Numbered from the stretch's first letter, positions 1 to 9,285 are shown. The stretch: 64,000 nt of DNA from Alphaproteobacteria bacterium (GCA_040218575.1 JAVJRE010000001.1:1-64000), one strand, 5' to 3'. Notes: generated by a model not told the origin, from the sequence alone. Numbers and translations are program-made.

Positions 1-438
1 GGCGGTGAACTGCCGGCCATTGTGGAACTTGACGCCGGGACGGACCTTCATCTCCCAGGTGCGGAGATCGTCGCTGGCGCTCCAGCTCTCCAGCAGCATG
101 GGCCGGGTCACATTGTCCACGTGGGTCTTGGTCAGATAGTCATAGGTGGTGCGAATGCCCACGTTCGACCAGCTATCGGCGTGCGGGTTGGTGAAGTCCT
201 GGATACGCGCCGCCAGCGTAGCGGTGCCGCCGGCCGGCATCTCCGCCGCCTTGGCCTGTGGCACAGCCTTCGCGCCGGTGATCTTGCCGGCGGTGGCATA
301 GGCCGCCGTCGCCGACATGCCAAGCAGTGTGGCGGTGCGAACAAAATCGCGCCGGCTGATTTCCTTGTCCGCGAGCTGACGCTTCAGCTCGCCGACATAC
401 GGGTGAGACTCACCCTCTTTCCTCAGTGACGTGGCCAT
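1..438 (-). CDS. ABC transporter substrate-binding protein, family 5 (5' part only)
   Basis: The gene runs off the left edge of the window, so only the first 146 codons are present. The N-terminus carries a twin-arginine motif (SRRDFVRTA, residues 28-36) followed by an alanine-rich hydrophobic stretch, which predicts Tat export to the periplasm. The mature part has the layout of peptide/nickel-type solute-binding proteins (SBP_bac_5): a region with YDYLTKTHVDN, then a segment around WEMKVRPGVKFHNG, the usual 'tidy linear response' block of this family. The ligand cannot be told. Permease and ATPase partners would lie outside the window. It is a separate system from the Opp-like operon at 19868-26901, since its N-terminus is unrelated to the binding protein there. 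Confidence 0.9.
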   Translation of the reverse strand, partial: MATSLRKEGESHPYVGELKRQLADKEISRRDFVRTATLLGMSATAAYATAGKITGAKAVPQAKAAEMPAGGTATLAARIQDFTNPHADSWSNVGIRTTYDYLTKTHVDNVTRPMLLESWSASDDLRTWEMKVRPGVKFHNGRQFTA

Positions 439-1020
439 CTAGTGCCCCCCAAAATTGAATGTCCCAGATGCACGATTCGTCGGCACAGGTCTTTTGCTCT
501 CGTTACGCCGACGGCCGTGATCCTTCTTGACCGGAAAAGTCTATGAAGCAGCGTCAACAGCCACAAGAGGAATCGCCGGGGTGGCCGGCCGCCAACCCGG
601 TCCGGGCGGCGTGCGGTGTGCGGCCCTCACGTGAAAACCAATGGGGAAACCTGCGGGAATCCCACAGGATTCCGGTGTTTTTTTGAGCGTTGCCGGTGGA
701 ATTGTCTGGCAATCAATTTTTGTTCATGACAGGAGGCGGCGGCGGACATAGACTTTCCCGCGTATGGGGCGTTTTCCTTTCCGCGTCCACGGGCAGGGGC
801 CGCAATCCATATGCCGGCGGCATCCCTGGCGGTGCCCATGGCCGGCAGCCACTTGGGGGCGGTCCCGCCGGCGATGGGGCCGCCCTTCGTTTGCCCGGCT
901 TCTTGCCGGCCCCGGCCCCGGCGCGGCCCGCCTCGCCGCCGGTCAGGCCGGCTGGCATGATGGCGCCTGATCCGGCCCGGCCTGGCCGGGACTGGTCTCC
1001 AAGCGGTTAGCGAGGCGCCC
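439..1020. other. Long intergenic region between divergent genes
   Basis: This stretch separates the minus-strand binding protein from the plus-strand dehydrogenase. The first 250 bases are less GC-rich and should hold the promoters, but I found no convincing -35/-10 pair. A hairpin with a T-run on the plus strand lies at 656-684. From about 690 to 1010 the sequence is very GC-rich and open in several frames, but no frame gives a recognisable protein and no Shine-Dalgarno sequence precedes a likely start. I call no gene here. Confidence 0.5.
656..684 (+). terminator. Hairpin plus T-run, terminator-like
   Basis: A perfect 7-bp stem (GGAATCC / GGATTCC) with loop CACA is followed four bases later by seven T residues. 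This is the shape of a Rho-independent terminator read on the plus strand. No gene precedes it on that strand, so it would stop an unannotated short transcript or antisense transcription, or act as a leader attenuator 340 bases ahead of the dehydrogenase. Confidence 0.4.
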
Positions 1021-2064
1021 ATGGCCCTGCAGGTTCTGATTCCCGACGCCAAATATGATGGCCCGCCCGAGGTGGAAACGGCGGTGGCCCGCGAAATGGG
1101 CCTGGACGTGCGCTACGACGTGCGCCGGGTGCGGCATGCGGCGGAGGTGGCGGATGATGTGTGGGGGATGATCGACGGGCTGCAGGTCTATCACGACGTG
1201 GTGGTGGATCAGGCCCTGATCGGCCGCATGGCGCGTTGTCGCATTATCTGCCGCTGCGGCGTGGGCACCGACAATATTGACCTGGCGGCGGCGGCGGCGC
1301 GGGGCATTCCCGTATGTAATGTGCCGGACTATGGCACCACCGACGTGGCCGACAGCGCCATTGGCATGCTGCTGGCGCTGCGCCGTGGGATCGGTTTTCA
1401 CCATGGCCGTCTGCTGCGTGATCCGGCCAGCCACTGGCAGCAGACGCCGGGGCCGGCGGTGGGGCGCCTTCGGGACTCGCGCTTTGGCGTGGTCGGCGCC
1501 GGCCGCATTGGTCAGGCAGTGCTGCGCCGGGCCCGCGCGCTGGACATGGCGACCGGGTTCTATGATCCGTTTCTGGCGGATGGCGCCGACCAGGCCATCG
1601 GATGCGAGCGGTTCGCGACGCTTCATGATCTGCTCGGCTGGGCGGACGCGGTCAGCCTGCACACGCCCCTGACGCCGGCCACCCGACGGCTGATGGATGG
1701 TGCCGCGCTGGCGGCCATGCGGCCCGGCGCGGTGCTGATCAACACCGCGCGCGGCGGCTGTGTCGACCTGGACGCGCTGGCGGCCGCGCTCGGCAGCGGC
1801 CATCTGGCCGGCGCCGCGCTGGACGTGCTGCCGGTGGAGCCGCCGGCCGGGCACCCGCTGCTGGCCGCCTATGCGGCGCGCGAGCCGTGGCTCGACGGGC
1901 GGCTGGTGCTGACGCCGCATGTGGCGTTCTACAGCGCCGACAGCGTACGTGACATCCGCAGCAAGGCGAGCCGGGCGGTGCTGGACTATTTGTCCGGCGG
2001 GCAGGCGGCCGGGCAGGCGCGCAACTGTGTCAATGGCGAGCTGCTGGCGGCGGCGACGGCCTGA
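1021..2064 (+). CDS. D-2-hydroxyacid dehydrogenase, CtBP-like
   Basis: This is a cytoplasmic NAD(P)-dependent oxidoreductase of the D-isomer-specific 2-hydroxyacid dehydrogenase family. The Rossmann motif is GVVGAGRIG (156-164). The catalytic triad positions are all present: Arg244 in NTARGG, Glu273 in LPVEPP and His300 in LTPHVA. The segments CRCGVGTDNID (78-88) and VPDYGTTDVADSA (101-113) fit the C-terminal-binding-protein-like branch better than classical SerA or lactate dehydrogenase. There is no C-terminal ACT domain, and the length (347 aa) is normal. The substrate is unknown. The gene stands alone, with a convergent VOC gene 42 bases downstream. Confidence 0.85.
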   Translation: MALQVLIPDAKYDGPPEVETAVAREMGLDVRYDVRRVRHAAEVADDVWGMIDGLQVYHDVVVDQALIGRMARCRIICRCGVGTDNIDLAAAAARGIPVCNVPDYGTTDVADSAIGMLLALRRGIGFHHGRLLRDPASHWQQTPGPAVGRLRDSRFGVVGAGRIGQAVLRRARALDMATGFYDPFLADGADQAIGCERFATLHDLLGWADAVSLHTPLTPATRRLMDGAALAAMRPGAVLINTARGGCVDLDALAAALGSGHLAGAALDVLPVEPPAGHPLLAAYAAREPWLDGRLVLTPHVAFYSADSVRDIRSKASRAVLDYLSGGQAAGQARNCVNGELLAAATA

Positions 2065-2106
2065 ACACCGGCCGGGAGAGCGCCGGGCCAGCGGGCGGGC
2101 GGCTGG

Positions 2107-2556
2107 TCAGGCCGGCGGCGCCATGCCTTTCTCGGCAAGCTGGCGGCGGGCGTCCGCGGTCTTGGCCGGCGCGTTGACCCCCATGCCGTGCAGCACATGG
2201 TCGGCCTTGGTGAACTGAATATCATCATAAGGCACCACCTCGACCCGATTGCCCCAGGGGTCGCGGAAATTGAGGCGGCCGCCAATGAGCTCGACGCCGA
2301 GTTTGGCCAGCGCCGCGCGCACCGGCTCGCGGTCGTCCACCACCAGCCCGAAATGGCGGGCGTCGTCGGGCCCCTGGGTCTTGCCGAGCGAGAGCTGCAT
2401 GAACTGATCGCCCATGTCGATGAAGGCGTTGGTGTCGCCGCGCCCGCGCAGGCTGAAATCAAAGATCGCGCCATAGAAGGCGAGCGCTTCGTCCAGATCA
2501 CCCACTTCCAGCACCACGTGATTGACGCCCAGCGCGCGGGCTTTGCCGTTGGCCAT
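2107..2556 (-). CDS. VOC (glyoxalase/bleomycin-resistance-like) protein
   Basis: A single-domain vicinal-oxygen-chelate protein of 149 aa. It opens with GVNHVVLEVGDLDEALAFYG, the typical first beta-alpha-beta module with a metal-ligand His, and ends with a block around LNFRDPWGNRVEVVPY that supplies the second half of the fold. The reading frame stays open 46 codons further upstream. I chose the ATG at 2556 because an excellent Shine-Dalgarno sequence (AAGGAGG) lies just before it and the conserved fold begins eight residues later. Such proteins may be dioxygenases, isomerases or resistance proteins, and the substrate cannot be inferred. Confidence 0.85.
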   Translation of the reverse strand: MANGKARALGVNHVVLEVGDLDEALAFYGAIFDFSLRGRGDTNAFIDMGDQFMQLSLGKTQGPDDARHFGLVVDDREPVRAALAKLGVELIGGRLNFRDPWGNRVEVVPYDDIQFTKADHVLHGMGVNAPAKTADARRQLAEKGMAPPA

Positions 2557-2679
2557 GGGGGGGCCTCCTTGCTGTTTGCTGTGTTTGCCTGTGTCAGCGG
2601 TCATGTGGGCCACACTGCGCGCGCCGGCAAGGCCGGTTGCGTGACTCAACATGGGGTGGCGCATTGTGCGCTGGCGAAT

Positions 2680-2695
2680 TGTGACAGGGATCACG
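2680..2695. promoter_or_regulatory. CRP-like palindrome TGTGA-N6-TCACG
   Basis: TGTGA, six bases, then TCACG matches the Crp/Fnr-family consensus (TGTGA-N6-TCACA) at nine of ten defined positions. It lies about 87 bases before the start of the bactofilin-like gene at 2782 and about 125 bases before the divergent VOC gene, a natural position for control of either. No Crp regulator gene is visible nearby; the cNMP-binding protein at 40849 has no DNA-binding domain. Confidence 0.4.
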
Positions 2696-2781
2696 CCGGG
2701 CCGGGGGGCGATCTGCTAGGCTGGGCCGGCAATTGCATAAGGGCCGGCCACATCGGCGCGGCCGGCAGCGGGAGGCGTTCC

Positions 2782-3930
2782 ATGTTCAGAAATTCAGCCT
2801 TGGCCGGTCTGGCCGCACTGCTGGTGGTGCTCACCGCCACGGGCGGCGCGGCGGTGGCGGCCGAGTTCCGGCTCGACCGCAGCGCCACACCGGTCAATGG
2901 CGACCTGTATATCAGCGGCGGTTCTGTCGAGGTCAGTGGTGCGGTGTCCGGCGACGTGCTGGCGGCCGGCGGCGACGTGCTGGTGCTGGCGCCGGTCGGT
3001 GGTGACGCCATGGTAGCCGGCGGCTTTGTCCGCCTGGCCGAGCGCATTACCGGCGACCTGCGCGCCGCCGGCGGCACCGTCACCCTGTCGGGCCGGGTGG
3101 GCGAGGAGGCGATGATCGCCGGCGGCGAGGTTCGCGTTCGCGGCGACATCCAGGGCAATGCCTGGATCAGCGGCGGCGACATCCGTGTAAGCGGTCGCAT
3201 CGGCGGCGACCTGACGGTCAATGGCGGCGAGGTGTGGCTGGACGGCGTGGTGGCCGGCGATGTGATGGCGCGCGCCGGCGAGCTGCACCTTGGCCCCAAC
3301 GCGGCGATCATCGGCAACCTGACCTACCGCGCGCCCGAAGCGGCGGAGATCGCCGCCGGCGCCACCATCGGCGGGGCGACGGTTTACGAGACCATGCACA
3401 TGGACCGGCCCGACGTCCGGGACATGGCCTGGGGCGTGGCGGCGGTCGGCCTTTTCGGCTGGGCCATGCTGGCGCTGTCGGGGGTCGTGCTGGTCCTGCT
3501 GCTGCCCGCTGGGATGGCGGCGGTGGAGCGACGCATCCAGGACGGCCGGGCGCGGGCGCTTGGCGTCGGCTTCATCACCCTGGTGGTGGTCCCCGCCGCG
3601 GCGGTGGTGGCCCTGGCCCTGGTGCTGACGGTGCCGCTGGGTCTTGCTCTGCTGGCGCTGTATCCGGTGCTGCTGCTGCTGGCCTATCTGGCCGGCGCCT
3701 ATTGGAGCGGCGAGCGCGTGGTGTCGCTGTTCAGCCGCCGGCGCACTCCTGACTTTCCGGGGTTCAGCCGCGGCCGGGCGGTGCTGGCCATGGTCGTCGG
3801 CGTCACCGTGCTGACCGTCATCGGCCTGGTCCCGGTCGTCGGCTGGCTGCTGGTGGCGGCGGCGGGGCTGGCCGGTCTCGGTGGCTGGAGCCTGGCCCTG
3901 CTGGCCAGCCTGCGGCGCGGCGCGCTGTAG
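2782..3930 (+). CDS. Polymer-forming (bactofilin-like) membrane protein
   Basis: The protein has 382 aa. It begins with a cleavable signal sequence ending near AVAAEF (about residue 28). Residues 30-215 are a run of short beta-helix turns with recurring GD and GG motifs (SGGSVEVSG, GDVLAAGG, GDAMVAGG, GDLRAAGG, GEEAMIAGG), the pattern of polymer-forming/bactofilin-like domains. About residues 215-382 hold four or more hydrophobic membrane segments. So a beta-helix probably faces the periplasm and is anchored by a C-terminal membrane domain, unlike classical cytoplasmic bactofilins. A GGAGG ribosome-binding site sits just ahead of the ATG at 2782. The frame is open further upstream, but the signal peptide supports this start. 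Exact role unknown. Confidence 0.8.
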   Translation: MFRNSALAGLAALLVVLTATGGAAVAAEFRLDRSATPVNGDLYISGGSVEVSGAVSGDVLAAGGDVLVLAPVGGDAMVAGGFVRLAERITGDLRAAGGTVTLSGRVGEEAMIAGGEVRVRGDIQGNAWISGGDIRVSGRIGGDLTVNGGEVWLDGVVAGDVMARAGELHLGPNAAIIGNLTYRAPEAAEIAAGATIGGATVYETMHMDRPDVRDMAWGVAAVGLFGWAMLALSGVVLVLLLPAGMAAVERRIQDGRARALGVGFITLVVVPAAAVVALALVLTVPLGLALLALYPVLLLLAYLAGAYWSGERVVSLFSRRRTPDFPGFSRGRAVLAMVVGVTVLTVIGLVPVVGWLLVAAAGLAGLGGWSLALLASLRRGAL

Positions 3931-4032
3931 GCGGCGCGGCAGTCTTCTCTGCCCCGCCTCGCTACCCTCCCTCGCCACAGTGTGAAGCGGCGGCGCTGGC
4001 CAATCTCTGCGGCGGCGGGTCAGCATGGGCCG

Positions 4033-4557
4033 ATGCAGCGAGGCACGGTCATACTGGCGTTGGCGCTGGTCGCCCTGATTGGCGCCGGCCACGGTGCAGG
4101 TGCCCAGCAGAGCGCCCTGCCCTTCACCGTGGACGCCATGCCGCGTCCGGCCGACACGGTGAGCCAGAGCACGGCGAACGGCGTGAGCGAGACCCTGGCC
4201 CACTGGGACATCAGTGACGACAGCCGCGCCTTCTTCGGCACCCTGCGCCACGCCCGACGGGACCCGGCGGCGGCGTGGCCGGCGGCGCTGGCCGCGTCCA
4301 TGGCCAATGTGGAGGCCACCTTCGCCGCCATGCCGGAACCCATCGAGGATCTGACCACCGCCTATGGCGTGGCCGCCCTGAACACGGCGGCGGGAATGTT
4401 TGCCGCGCGGCGGGTCACCTATGACTGGACCGGCTTTACCTGTGTGCAGTTGAGCCATGCGGATGACAGCCGCTACCTGCGTGGCACCCTGTGCCGCGAA
4501 GGAACGCTGGACGACGCGGCGATGCAGGCCCTCATCGCCACCATTTCCTTTCCCTAG
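4033..4557 (+). CDS. Small secreted protein of unknown function
   Basis: The predicted product has 174 aa with an N-terminal signal peptide (TVILALALVALIGAGHGAGA, then QQ), so it is exported to the periplasm. The mature part is mostly helical and hydrophilic, with two cysteines (in FTCVQ and TLCRE) that could form a disulfide. I recognise no family. An upstream GTG at 3982 would add 17 residues, but the ATG at 4033 directly precedes the signal peptide. Neither start has a strong Shine-Dalgarno sequence. It follows the bactofilin-like gene by about 100 bases on the same strand and converges on holA. Confidence 0.65.
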   Translation: MQRGTVILALALVALIGAGHGAGAQQSALPFTVDAMPRPADTVSQSTANGVSETLAHWDISDDSRAFFGTLRHARRDPAAAWPAALAASMANVEATFAAMPEPIEDLTTAYGVAALNTAAGMFAARRVTYDWTGFTCVQLSHADDSRYLRGTLCREGTLDDAAMQALIATISFP

Positions 4558-4578
4558 TCCGGCACGGCGAGCGCGCTT

Positions 4579-5637
4579 TCAGGTGGCGCGGCGAGCGCGC
4601 TGGCGCGCCTGGACACACAGGGACAGCAGGGCGCGGTCGGCCAGCAGGGCCTGGGCGGCGCCGGACCGTTTGCACAGACGCTCGGTCTCCAGCAGGCGGC
4701 TGATGGCGGCGGGAAAGGCGCTGGCCGGCCACCACCGCAGATGGCGACGCAGCGCGTCGCGGTGACGGAAGAAAACCGGCGGCCGCAGACCGGCAATGGC
4801 CTGCTCCGCCGCCATGCCGCGATCAACCGCGATGCGCGCCTTGTGCAGCCGGTCGAGATGACGCGCGGTGGCCCGCAGCAGCGAGATCGGCGCCGCCCCT
4901 TCATGCCACAAGCGCTGCAGCGCGCGGTCGAGGGCCGCCGCGTCGCCGGCGCTCAGCGCCAGGCCCGCATCATCCATGGACAGCGCCGCCGCATCGCCGA
5001 TGGTGGCCGCCACATCGGCCAGGGTGAGACTGGTCTGGTCCCCGGCATAGAGGGCCAGCTTGGCTATCTCCTGCCGGGTCACGGCGCGGTCGGCGCCAAG
5101 GTGAGTCTCCAGCCAGGCGCGGGCATCGGGACTGGCGGTCAGCCCCTCCTGGCTCAGGCTGTCGGCGATGATGCGGGCGAGGCCCCGCCCCTCGTCGCCA
5201 TAGCACGGCACGGCGGCGATGGCCGGGTGCGCCTCAGCCAGCTTGCGCAGGCCGTCGCGCGGTCCGAAGTCACCGCCTTCGACGATGATGAGCGCGGCGT
5301 CGGCCGGCGTCGCCGCCGCCTCGGCCAGCCGCTCCACCGCGTTCTGCAGGGCCGGCGCCAGCGCCGCCGTGGCGCCCCGCACCTGGACGACGCGGCGGCC
5401 GCCGGTCATGGCCATGGCGGCGGCCTCGTCGGCGAGACGGGCCGGGTCTTTCACCACCTCGCCGGGCGCCAGATCGGCGACCCGGAAGGGGTCGGCCGGG
5501 TCTTCCACAATGCCGGCCAGCAGGGCGCGGCCGCGCTCGCGCACCAGTCCCTCATCGGGGCCGTAGAGCAGAACCGCGCGGATCGCGGAATCCGGCGCGG
5601 CACAGAAGGCATCGGCGCGGGCGGCGGTGATCTTCAT
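4579..5637 (-). CDS. holA: DNA polymerase III subunit delta
   Basis: The product (352 aa) matches HolA, the clamp-loader subunit that opens the beta sliding clamp during replication. It begins MKITAARADAF and contains the family landmarks LLYGPDEGLVRERG (N-terminal AAA-like domain), RRVVQVRGAT and, in the middle, CYGDEGRGLARII. The C-terminal lid region has RATARHLDRLHKARIAV and PPVFFRHRD. Length and order are normal. It follows leuS on the same strand 55 bases downstream. In many proteobacteria lptE sits between these two genes, but here there is no room for it. Confidence 0.92.
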   Translation of the reverse strand: MKITAARADAFCAAPDSAIRAVLLYGPDEGLVRERGRALLAGIVEDPADPFRVADLAPGEVVKDPARLADEAAAMAMTGGRRVVQVRGATAALAPALQNAVERLAEAAATPADAALIIVEGGDFGPRDGLRKLAEAHPAIAAVPCYGDEGRGLARIIADSLSQEGLTASPDARAWLETHLGADRAVTRQEIAKLALYAGDQTSLTLADVAATIGDAAALSMDDAGLALSAGDAAALDRALQRLWHEGAAPISLLRATARHLDRLHKARIAVDRGMAAEQAIAGLRPPVFFRHRDALRRHLRWWPASAFPAAISRLLETERLCKRSGAAQALLADRALLSLCVQARQRARRAT

Positions 5638-5692
5638 GGGCGGCCAAGCCTAGCGGCAGCGAGCGGTCCGCCGCCAGAGGCAGCGGCCGGTC

Positions 5693-8347
5693 TCAGGCGA
5701 CGATGTTGACGATGCGGCCGGGCACCACAATGACACGACGCGGCGGCTTGCCGGCAAGCTGACGGGCCACCGGCTCCAGCGCCAGCGCCGCCTCGCGCAA
5801 GGCCTCTTCGCCTATGTCGGTGGCCACATCGAGCGTGCCGCGCAGCTTGCCATTGACCTGGACCGCGATGGTCACCGTTTGGTGGACCAGCAGCGCCGCC
5901 TCGGCCTCGGGCCATGGGGTGTCCACCAGCCAGGTGTCATGGCCCAGCGCCTGCCACAGCTCTTCCGCCAGGTGGGGCATCATGGGGTTGACCAGGCGGA
6001 CCAGGGTTTCCAGCGCCTCGCGCCGGGCCCAGTCGGCGTCCGCCGCGTTGTGGCCGGCATTGGCGAAGTCCTGCACGGCGTTGGCCAGGGCGTAGATGTG
6101 GGCGACGGCGCGGTTGAAGCCGAGATCGGCGATGCTCTCGCTGACCCGGGCGATGGCGCCGTGGCTTTCGCGGCGCAGCGCCAGCGCCGCCTCGCTCATG
6201 GTTTCTGGCTCCGCCGCGCCGGCGGCCGGCAGGCGGTCCAGCGACTCGTGGACCAGACGCCAAAGACGGTTGACGAAACGGTGGGCGCCCTCGACGCCGG
6301 CGGTGGTCCATTCCATGTCCCGCTCCGGCGGGCTGTCGGACAGCATGAACCAGCGCGCCGTGTCGGCGCCGTAGCGGGCGGTGATCTCGGTCGGGGCGAT
6401 GACGTTGTTCTTTGACTTGGCCATCTTCTCGACCCGGCCACGCTGCACCACCTGCCCGCTATCGCCGCGGATGACCGATCCGTCGGCGCGGATTTCCACC
6501 TCGTGCGGGTAGAGCCACTGACCGCGTTCGGCGTCGTAGTAGGTTTCGTGATTGACCATGCCCTGGGTGAAGAGGGCGCGGAACGGCTCGTCCAGTTTTA
6601 CATGGCCGGCCTTGCGCAGCGCCCGCATGAAGAAGCGGGAATAGAGCAGGTGCAGCACGGCGTGCTCTATGCCGCCGATGTACTGGTCCACCGGCAACCA
6701 GCGGTCGGCCGCCGCCGGATCAATCGGCTGGCTGGCGTCGGGTGCGGTGAAGCGCGCGAAGTACCAGGACGAATCGACGAAAGTGTCGAGGGTGTCGGTC
6801 TCACGCTCGGCCGGCTTGCCACACTGCGGGCAGGCCACTTGCTTCCAGGTGGGATGGCGGGTCAGCGGATTGCCGGGCCGGCCGAAGTCTATGTCATCGG
6901 GCAGCAATACAGGCAGGTCGGCTTTAGGCACCGGCACGACGCCACAGTCAGGACAGTGGATCATGGGGATGGGACAACCCCAGTAGCGCTGGCGCGACAC
7001 CCCCCAGTCGCGCAGCCGCCAGGTGACGGTCGCCTCGCCCAGACCCGCCGCGGACAGGCGGCTGGCCACCTCCGCCTTGGCTTCGTCGATGGTCATGCCA
7101 TCGAGAAAATCGGAATTGATGATGCGCCCGTCGCCGGTATAGGCCTCGTCGCGGTCGGTGAAAGACCGCGTGAAGGATGCCGCGCCCTCGCCCGCCGGGC
7201 AGACCACCGGCAGCACCGGCAGGTCGTATTTGCGGGCGAAGTCCAGGTCGCGCTGGTCGTGGGCGGCGCTGCCGAAGATGGCGCCGGTGCCATAGCCCAT
7301 GAGTACGAAGTTGGCGGCATAGACCGGCAGGCGGCGGCCGTCGAATGGATGGCGCGCCACCAGGCGGGTCCGGTAGCCGGTCTTTTCCGCCGTTTCGATG
7401 GCTTCCTCCGAGGTGCCCATGCGCTGGCATTCGCTGACATAGGCGGCGAGGTCGGGATCGTCCGCCGCAAGGGCGCCGATCAGTGGATGATCGGGCGACA
7501 GGGCAATAAAGCTGGCGCCGAAGATGGTGTCATGGCGGGTGGTGAAGACGCGCACCGACGGCGCGGCATCGCCGTTAGCGCCACCCACAGCTTCGGCCGG
7601 CAGGCGGGCGGGCGGATTACCGGACGTGTCAGCCGCCTCTTCCAGCGGAAAGCGGATATGGGCGCCGGCGGATCGGCCGAGCCAGTTGGCCTGCATCAGG
7701 CGCACCCGGTCGGGCCAGCCGTCGAGGCCGTCCAGCGCGTCCAGCAGGTCCTGGGCATAAGCCGTGATGCGAAAGACCCACTGATTGAGACGGCGCTTCT
7801 CCACGGGCGCGCCGGACCGCCAGCCCTTGCCGTCCACAACCTGCTCGTTAGCCAGCACGGTCTGGTCCACCGGGTCCCAGTTGACCCAGGCTTCGCCGCG
7901 ATAGGCCAGGCCGGCCTCGTGGATATCCATGAACAGTTTCTGCTGCTGGTGGTAATAGGCCGGATCGCAGGTGGCGATCTCCCGGCTCCAGTCAATGGCC
8001 AGGCCGACCGATTTCAGCACATCGCGCATGGCCGCGATGTTGGACAGGGTCCAGTCGCGGGGATGGACCTTTTCGCGCATGGCGGCGTTCTCCGCCGGCA
8101 GGCCGAAGGCATCCCAGCCCATGGGGTTGAGCACGTCATAGCCCTGGGCCTGGCGTGTGCGGGCCACCACATCGGTCATGGTGTAGTTGCGCATGTGGCC
8201 CATGTGGATGCGCCCCGACGGATAGGGGAACATGGCCAGCACGTAGTATTTCGGGCGGTCGCCGTGGCGGCCGGCGCGAAAGCAGTCCTTCTCTGTCCAG
8301 CGGGCCTGCCAGCGGGTCTCTGTACTCTTGAAGTCGTATCGGTCCAT
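5693..8347 (-). CDS. leuS: Leucine--tRNA ligase
   Basis: A class I aminoacyl-tRNA synthetase (884 aa) that charges tRNA-Leu in the cytoplasm. The HIGH-type motif is HMGH (residues 48-51) after YPSGRI. The KMSKS-type motif reads KMAKS, followed by KNNVIAP. LeuS features are present: [12 protein letters not shown], a CP1 editing domain with [12 protein letters not shown] and the [11 protein letters not shown] region, a zinc-like CP..CGK segment, and a C-terminal domain ending in [10 protein letters not shown] chose the start MDRYDFKST at 8347 because it is the family's normal N-terminus, although the frame stays open upstream. Transcribed with the DUF3576 gene ahead and holA behind. Confidence 0.97.
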   Translation of the reverse strand: MDRYDFKSTETRWQARWTEKDCFRAGRHGDRPKYYVLAMFPYPSGRIHMGHMRNYTMTDVVARTRQAQGYDVLNPMGWDAFGLPAENAAMREKVHPRDWTLSNIAAMRDVLKSVGLAIDWSREIATCDPAYYHQQQKLFMDIHEAGLAYRGEAWVNWDPVDQTVLANEQVVDGKGWRSGAPVEKRRLNQWVFRITAYAQDLLDALDGLDGWPDRVRLMQANWLGRSAGAHIRFPLEEAADTSGNPPARLPAEAVGGANGDAAPSVRVFTTRHDTIFGASFIALSPDHPLIGALAADDPDLAAYVSECQRMGTSEEAIETAEKTGYRTRLVARHPFDGRRLPVYAANFVLMGYGTGAIFGSAAHDQRDLDFARKYDLPVLPVVCPAGEGAASFTRSFTDRDEAYTGDGRIINSDFLDGMTIDEAKAEVASRLSAAGLGEATVTWRLRDWGVSRQRYWGCPIPMIHCPDCGVVPVPKADLPVLLPDDIDFGRPGNPLTRHPTWKQVACPQCGKPAERETDTLDTFVDSSWYFARFTAPDASQPIDPAAADRWLPVDQYIGGIEHAVLHLLYSRFFMRALRKAGHVKLDEPFRALFTQGMVNHETYYDAERGQWLYPHEVEIRADGSVIRGDSGQVVQRGRVEKMAKSKNNVIAPTEITARYGADTARWFMLSDSPPERDMEWTTAGVEGAHRFVNRLWRLVHESLDRLPAAGAAEPETMSEAALALRRESHGAIARVSESIADLGFNRAVAHIYALANAVQDFANAGHNAADADWARREALETLVRLVNPMMPHLAEELWQALGHDTWLVDTPWPEAEAALLVHQTVTIAVQVNGKLRGTLDVATDIGEEALREAALALEPVARQLAGKPPRRVIVVPGRIVNIVA

Positions 8348-8460
8348 GACGGTCTTCAAAACGGGTTCAGGCGACGGCCGCGGCCGGTGGGCCGACCAGT
8401 CGGAAACTTGTCCGCTGACGCGCGCGGTTGTGGAGGTGGCCCGCCGGGCGCAGGCGTCGC

Positions 8461-9039
8461 CTACTGCTGCACGGCAGCGATGCGCAGTTGCCGGGCCCGG
8501 GTGAGGATGGTGTCCTCCAGCTTGCGCACGGTTTCCGCGTCCAGCGGCGCGTCGGCCCACTGGCCGGCGGCGTCCAGGGTCTGGCGGAAGGCGGCGACCC
8601 GCAGCCCGTCGGCGCGCAACTGCGTATCGAGAATGAAGACGGTCAGCTTGAACCGCTCGTCCGGTGACTCCGGCGGCCGGTACCAGTCGGTGATGATGAC
8701 TCCGCCGAAGGGATCGGCCGAGACCAGGGGCAGGAAGGACAGGGTGTCGAGACTGGCCCGCCACAGGAAGGCGTTGACGCCGATGCCACCGCCGCCGGCG
8801 CCCGGTTCGGTATTGCCGCCGCTGAAGAGGCCGCTCAGGCCGCCCTCGCCGAACAGGCCGACCGCGTCATCCGGCGGTTCGTTGTCCACCCGGTTCAGCG
8901 CCTCGTTACTTTGCCGCTGCTGTTCGGCGGAGGTGCCGCCGCAGGCGGCGAGGCCGAGCACGATGGCGGCAAAGAGCGCGGCAACATACGGCGTCCGGTC
9001 GCGTCCGTGCCGCCGCCGGCCCGCCAGCAGGCGCGGCAT
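8461..9039 (-). CDS. DUF3576 family lipoprotein
   Basis: A 192-aa protein with an Arg-rich N-terminus, a hydrophobic stretch and a lipobox (LGLAAC), so a lipoprotein. After a low-complexity Gly-rich linker, the conserved block contains [37 protein letters not shown] and a C-terminal RARQLRIAA, characteristic of DUF3576, a family I know from Alphaproteobacteria next to leuS. Function unknown; the position suggests envelope biogenesis. The start is uncertain: ATGs at 9102 and 9213 are also in frame, but the extension is only a 12-base tandem repeat (Ile-Leu-Pro-Ala), so I prefer 9039, which leaves a normal signal peptide. Confidence 0.85.
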   Translation of the reverse strand: MPRLLAGRRRHGRDRTPYVAALFAAIVLGLAACGGTSAEQQRQSNEALNRVDNEPPDDAVGLFGEGGLSGLFSGGNTEPGAGGGGIGVNAFLWRASLDTLSFLPLVSADPFGGVIITDWYRPPESPDERFKLTVFILDTQLRADGLRVAAFRQTLDAAGQWADAPLDAETVRKLEDTILTRARQLRIAAVQQ

Positions 9040-9040
9040 C

Positions 9041-9088
9041 GCCGGCGGGGTGGCCGGCAAAATAGCCGGCAGGATGGCCGGCAGGATT
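9041..9088. repeat. Four tandem 12-bp units
   Basis: Four consecutive 12-base units start with GCCGGC (9041, 9053, 9065, 9077). The last two differ only in the final base and the first two are diverged. The array abuts the chosen start of the DUF3576 lipoprotein gene. Read through from an upstream ATG it would encode an Ile-Leu-Pro-Ala repeat. It is probably replication slippage in GC-rich DNA. Confidence 0.75.
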
Positions 9089-9285
9089 GAACGTGGCGTC
9101 ATGGGCGAAACGGGTATCCTGACGGTGACGGCCAGACCGCGACTGCGGCGCAGGGGCTCTGGGCCGGCACCTTTGCTGAAAAGCCGCGAACGGTCAATCG
9201 GCCCGGCCATCAAACCGGGCTGTCCGGGCGCCCGGCGGGCAATGATCGTGGCGATGGAGAGTCGCGGCCGGCGGCGGGACCGGAC

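Noticed and set aside
690-1010. A possible 106-codon gene in the first intergenic region
   Set aside because: Proline/glycine-rich translation, no ribosome-binding site, and other frames are equally open.
2794-4458. A 554-codon minus-strand frame opposite the bactofilin-like gene
   Set aside because: The translation is Arg/Gln/His-rich low complexity, a typical mirror of GC-rich coding DNA. The plus strand has a signal peptide, beta-helix repeats and a good ribosome-binding site.
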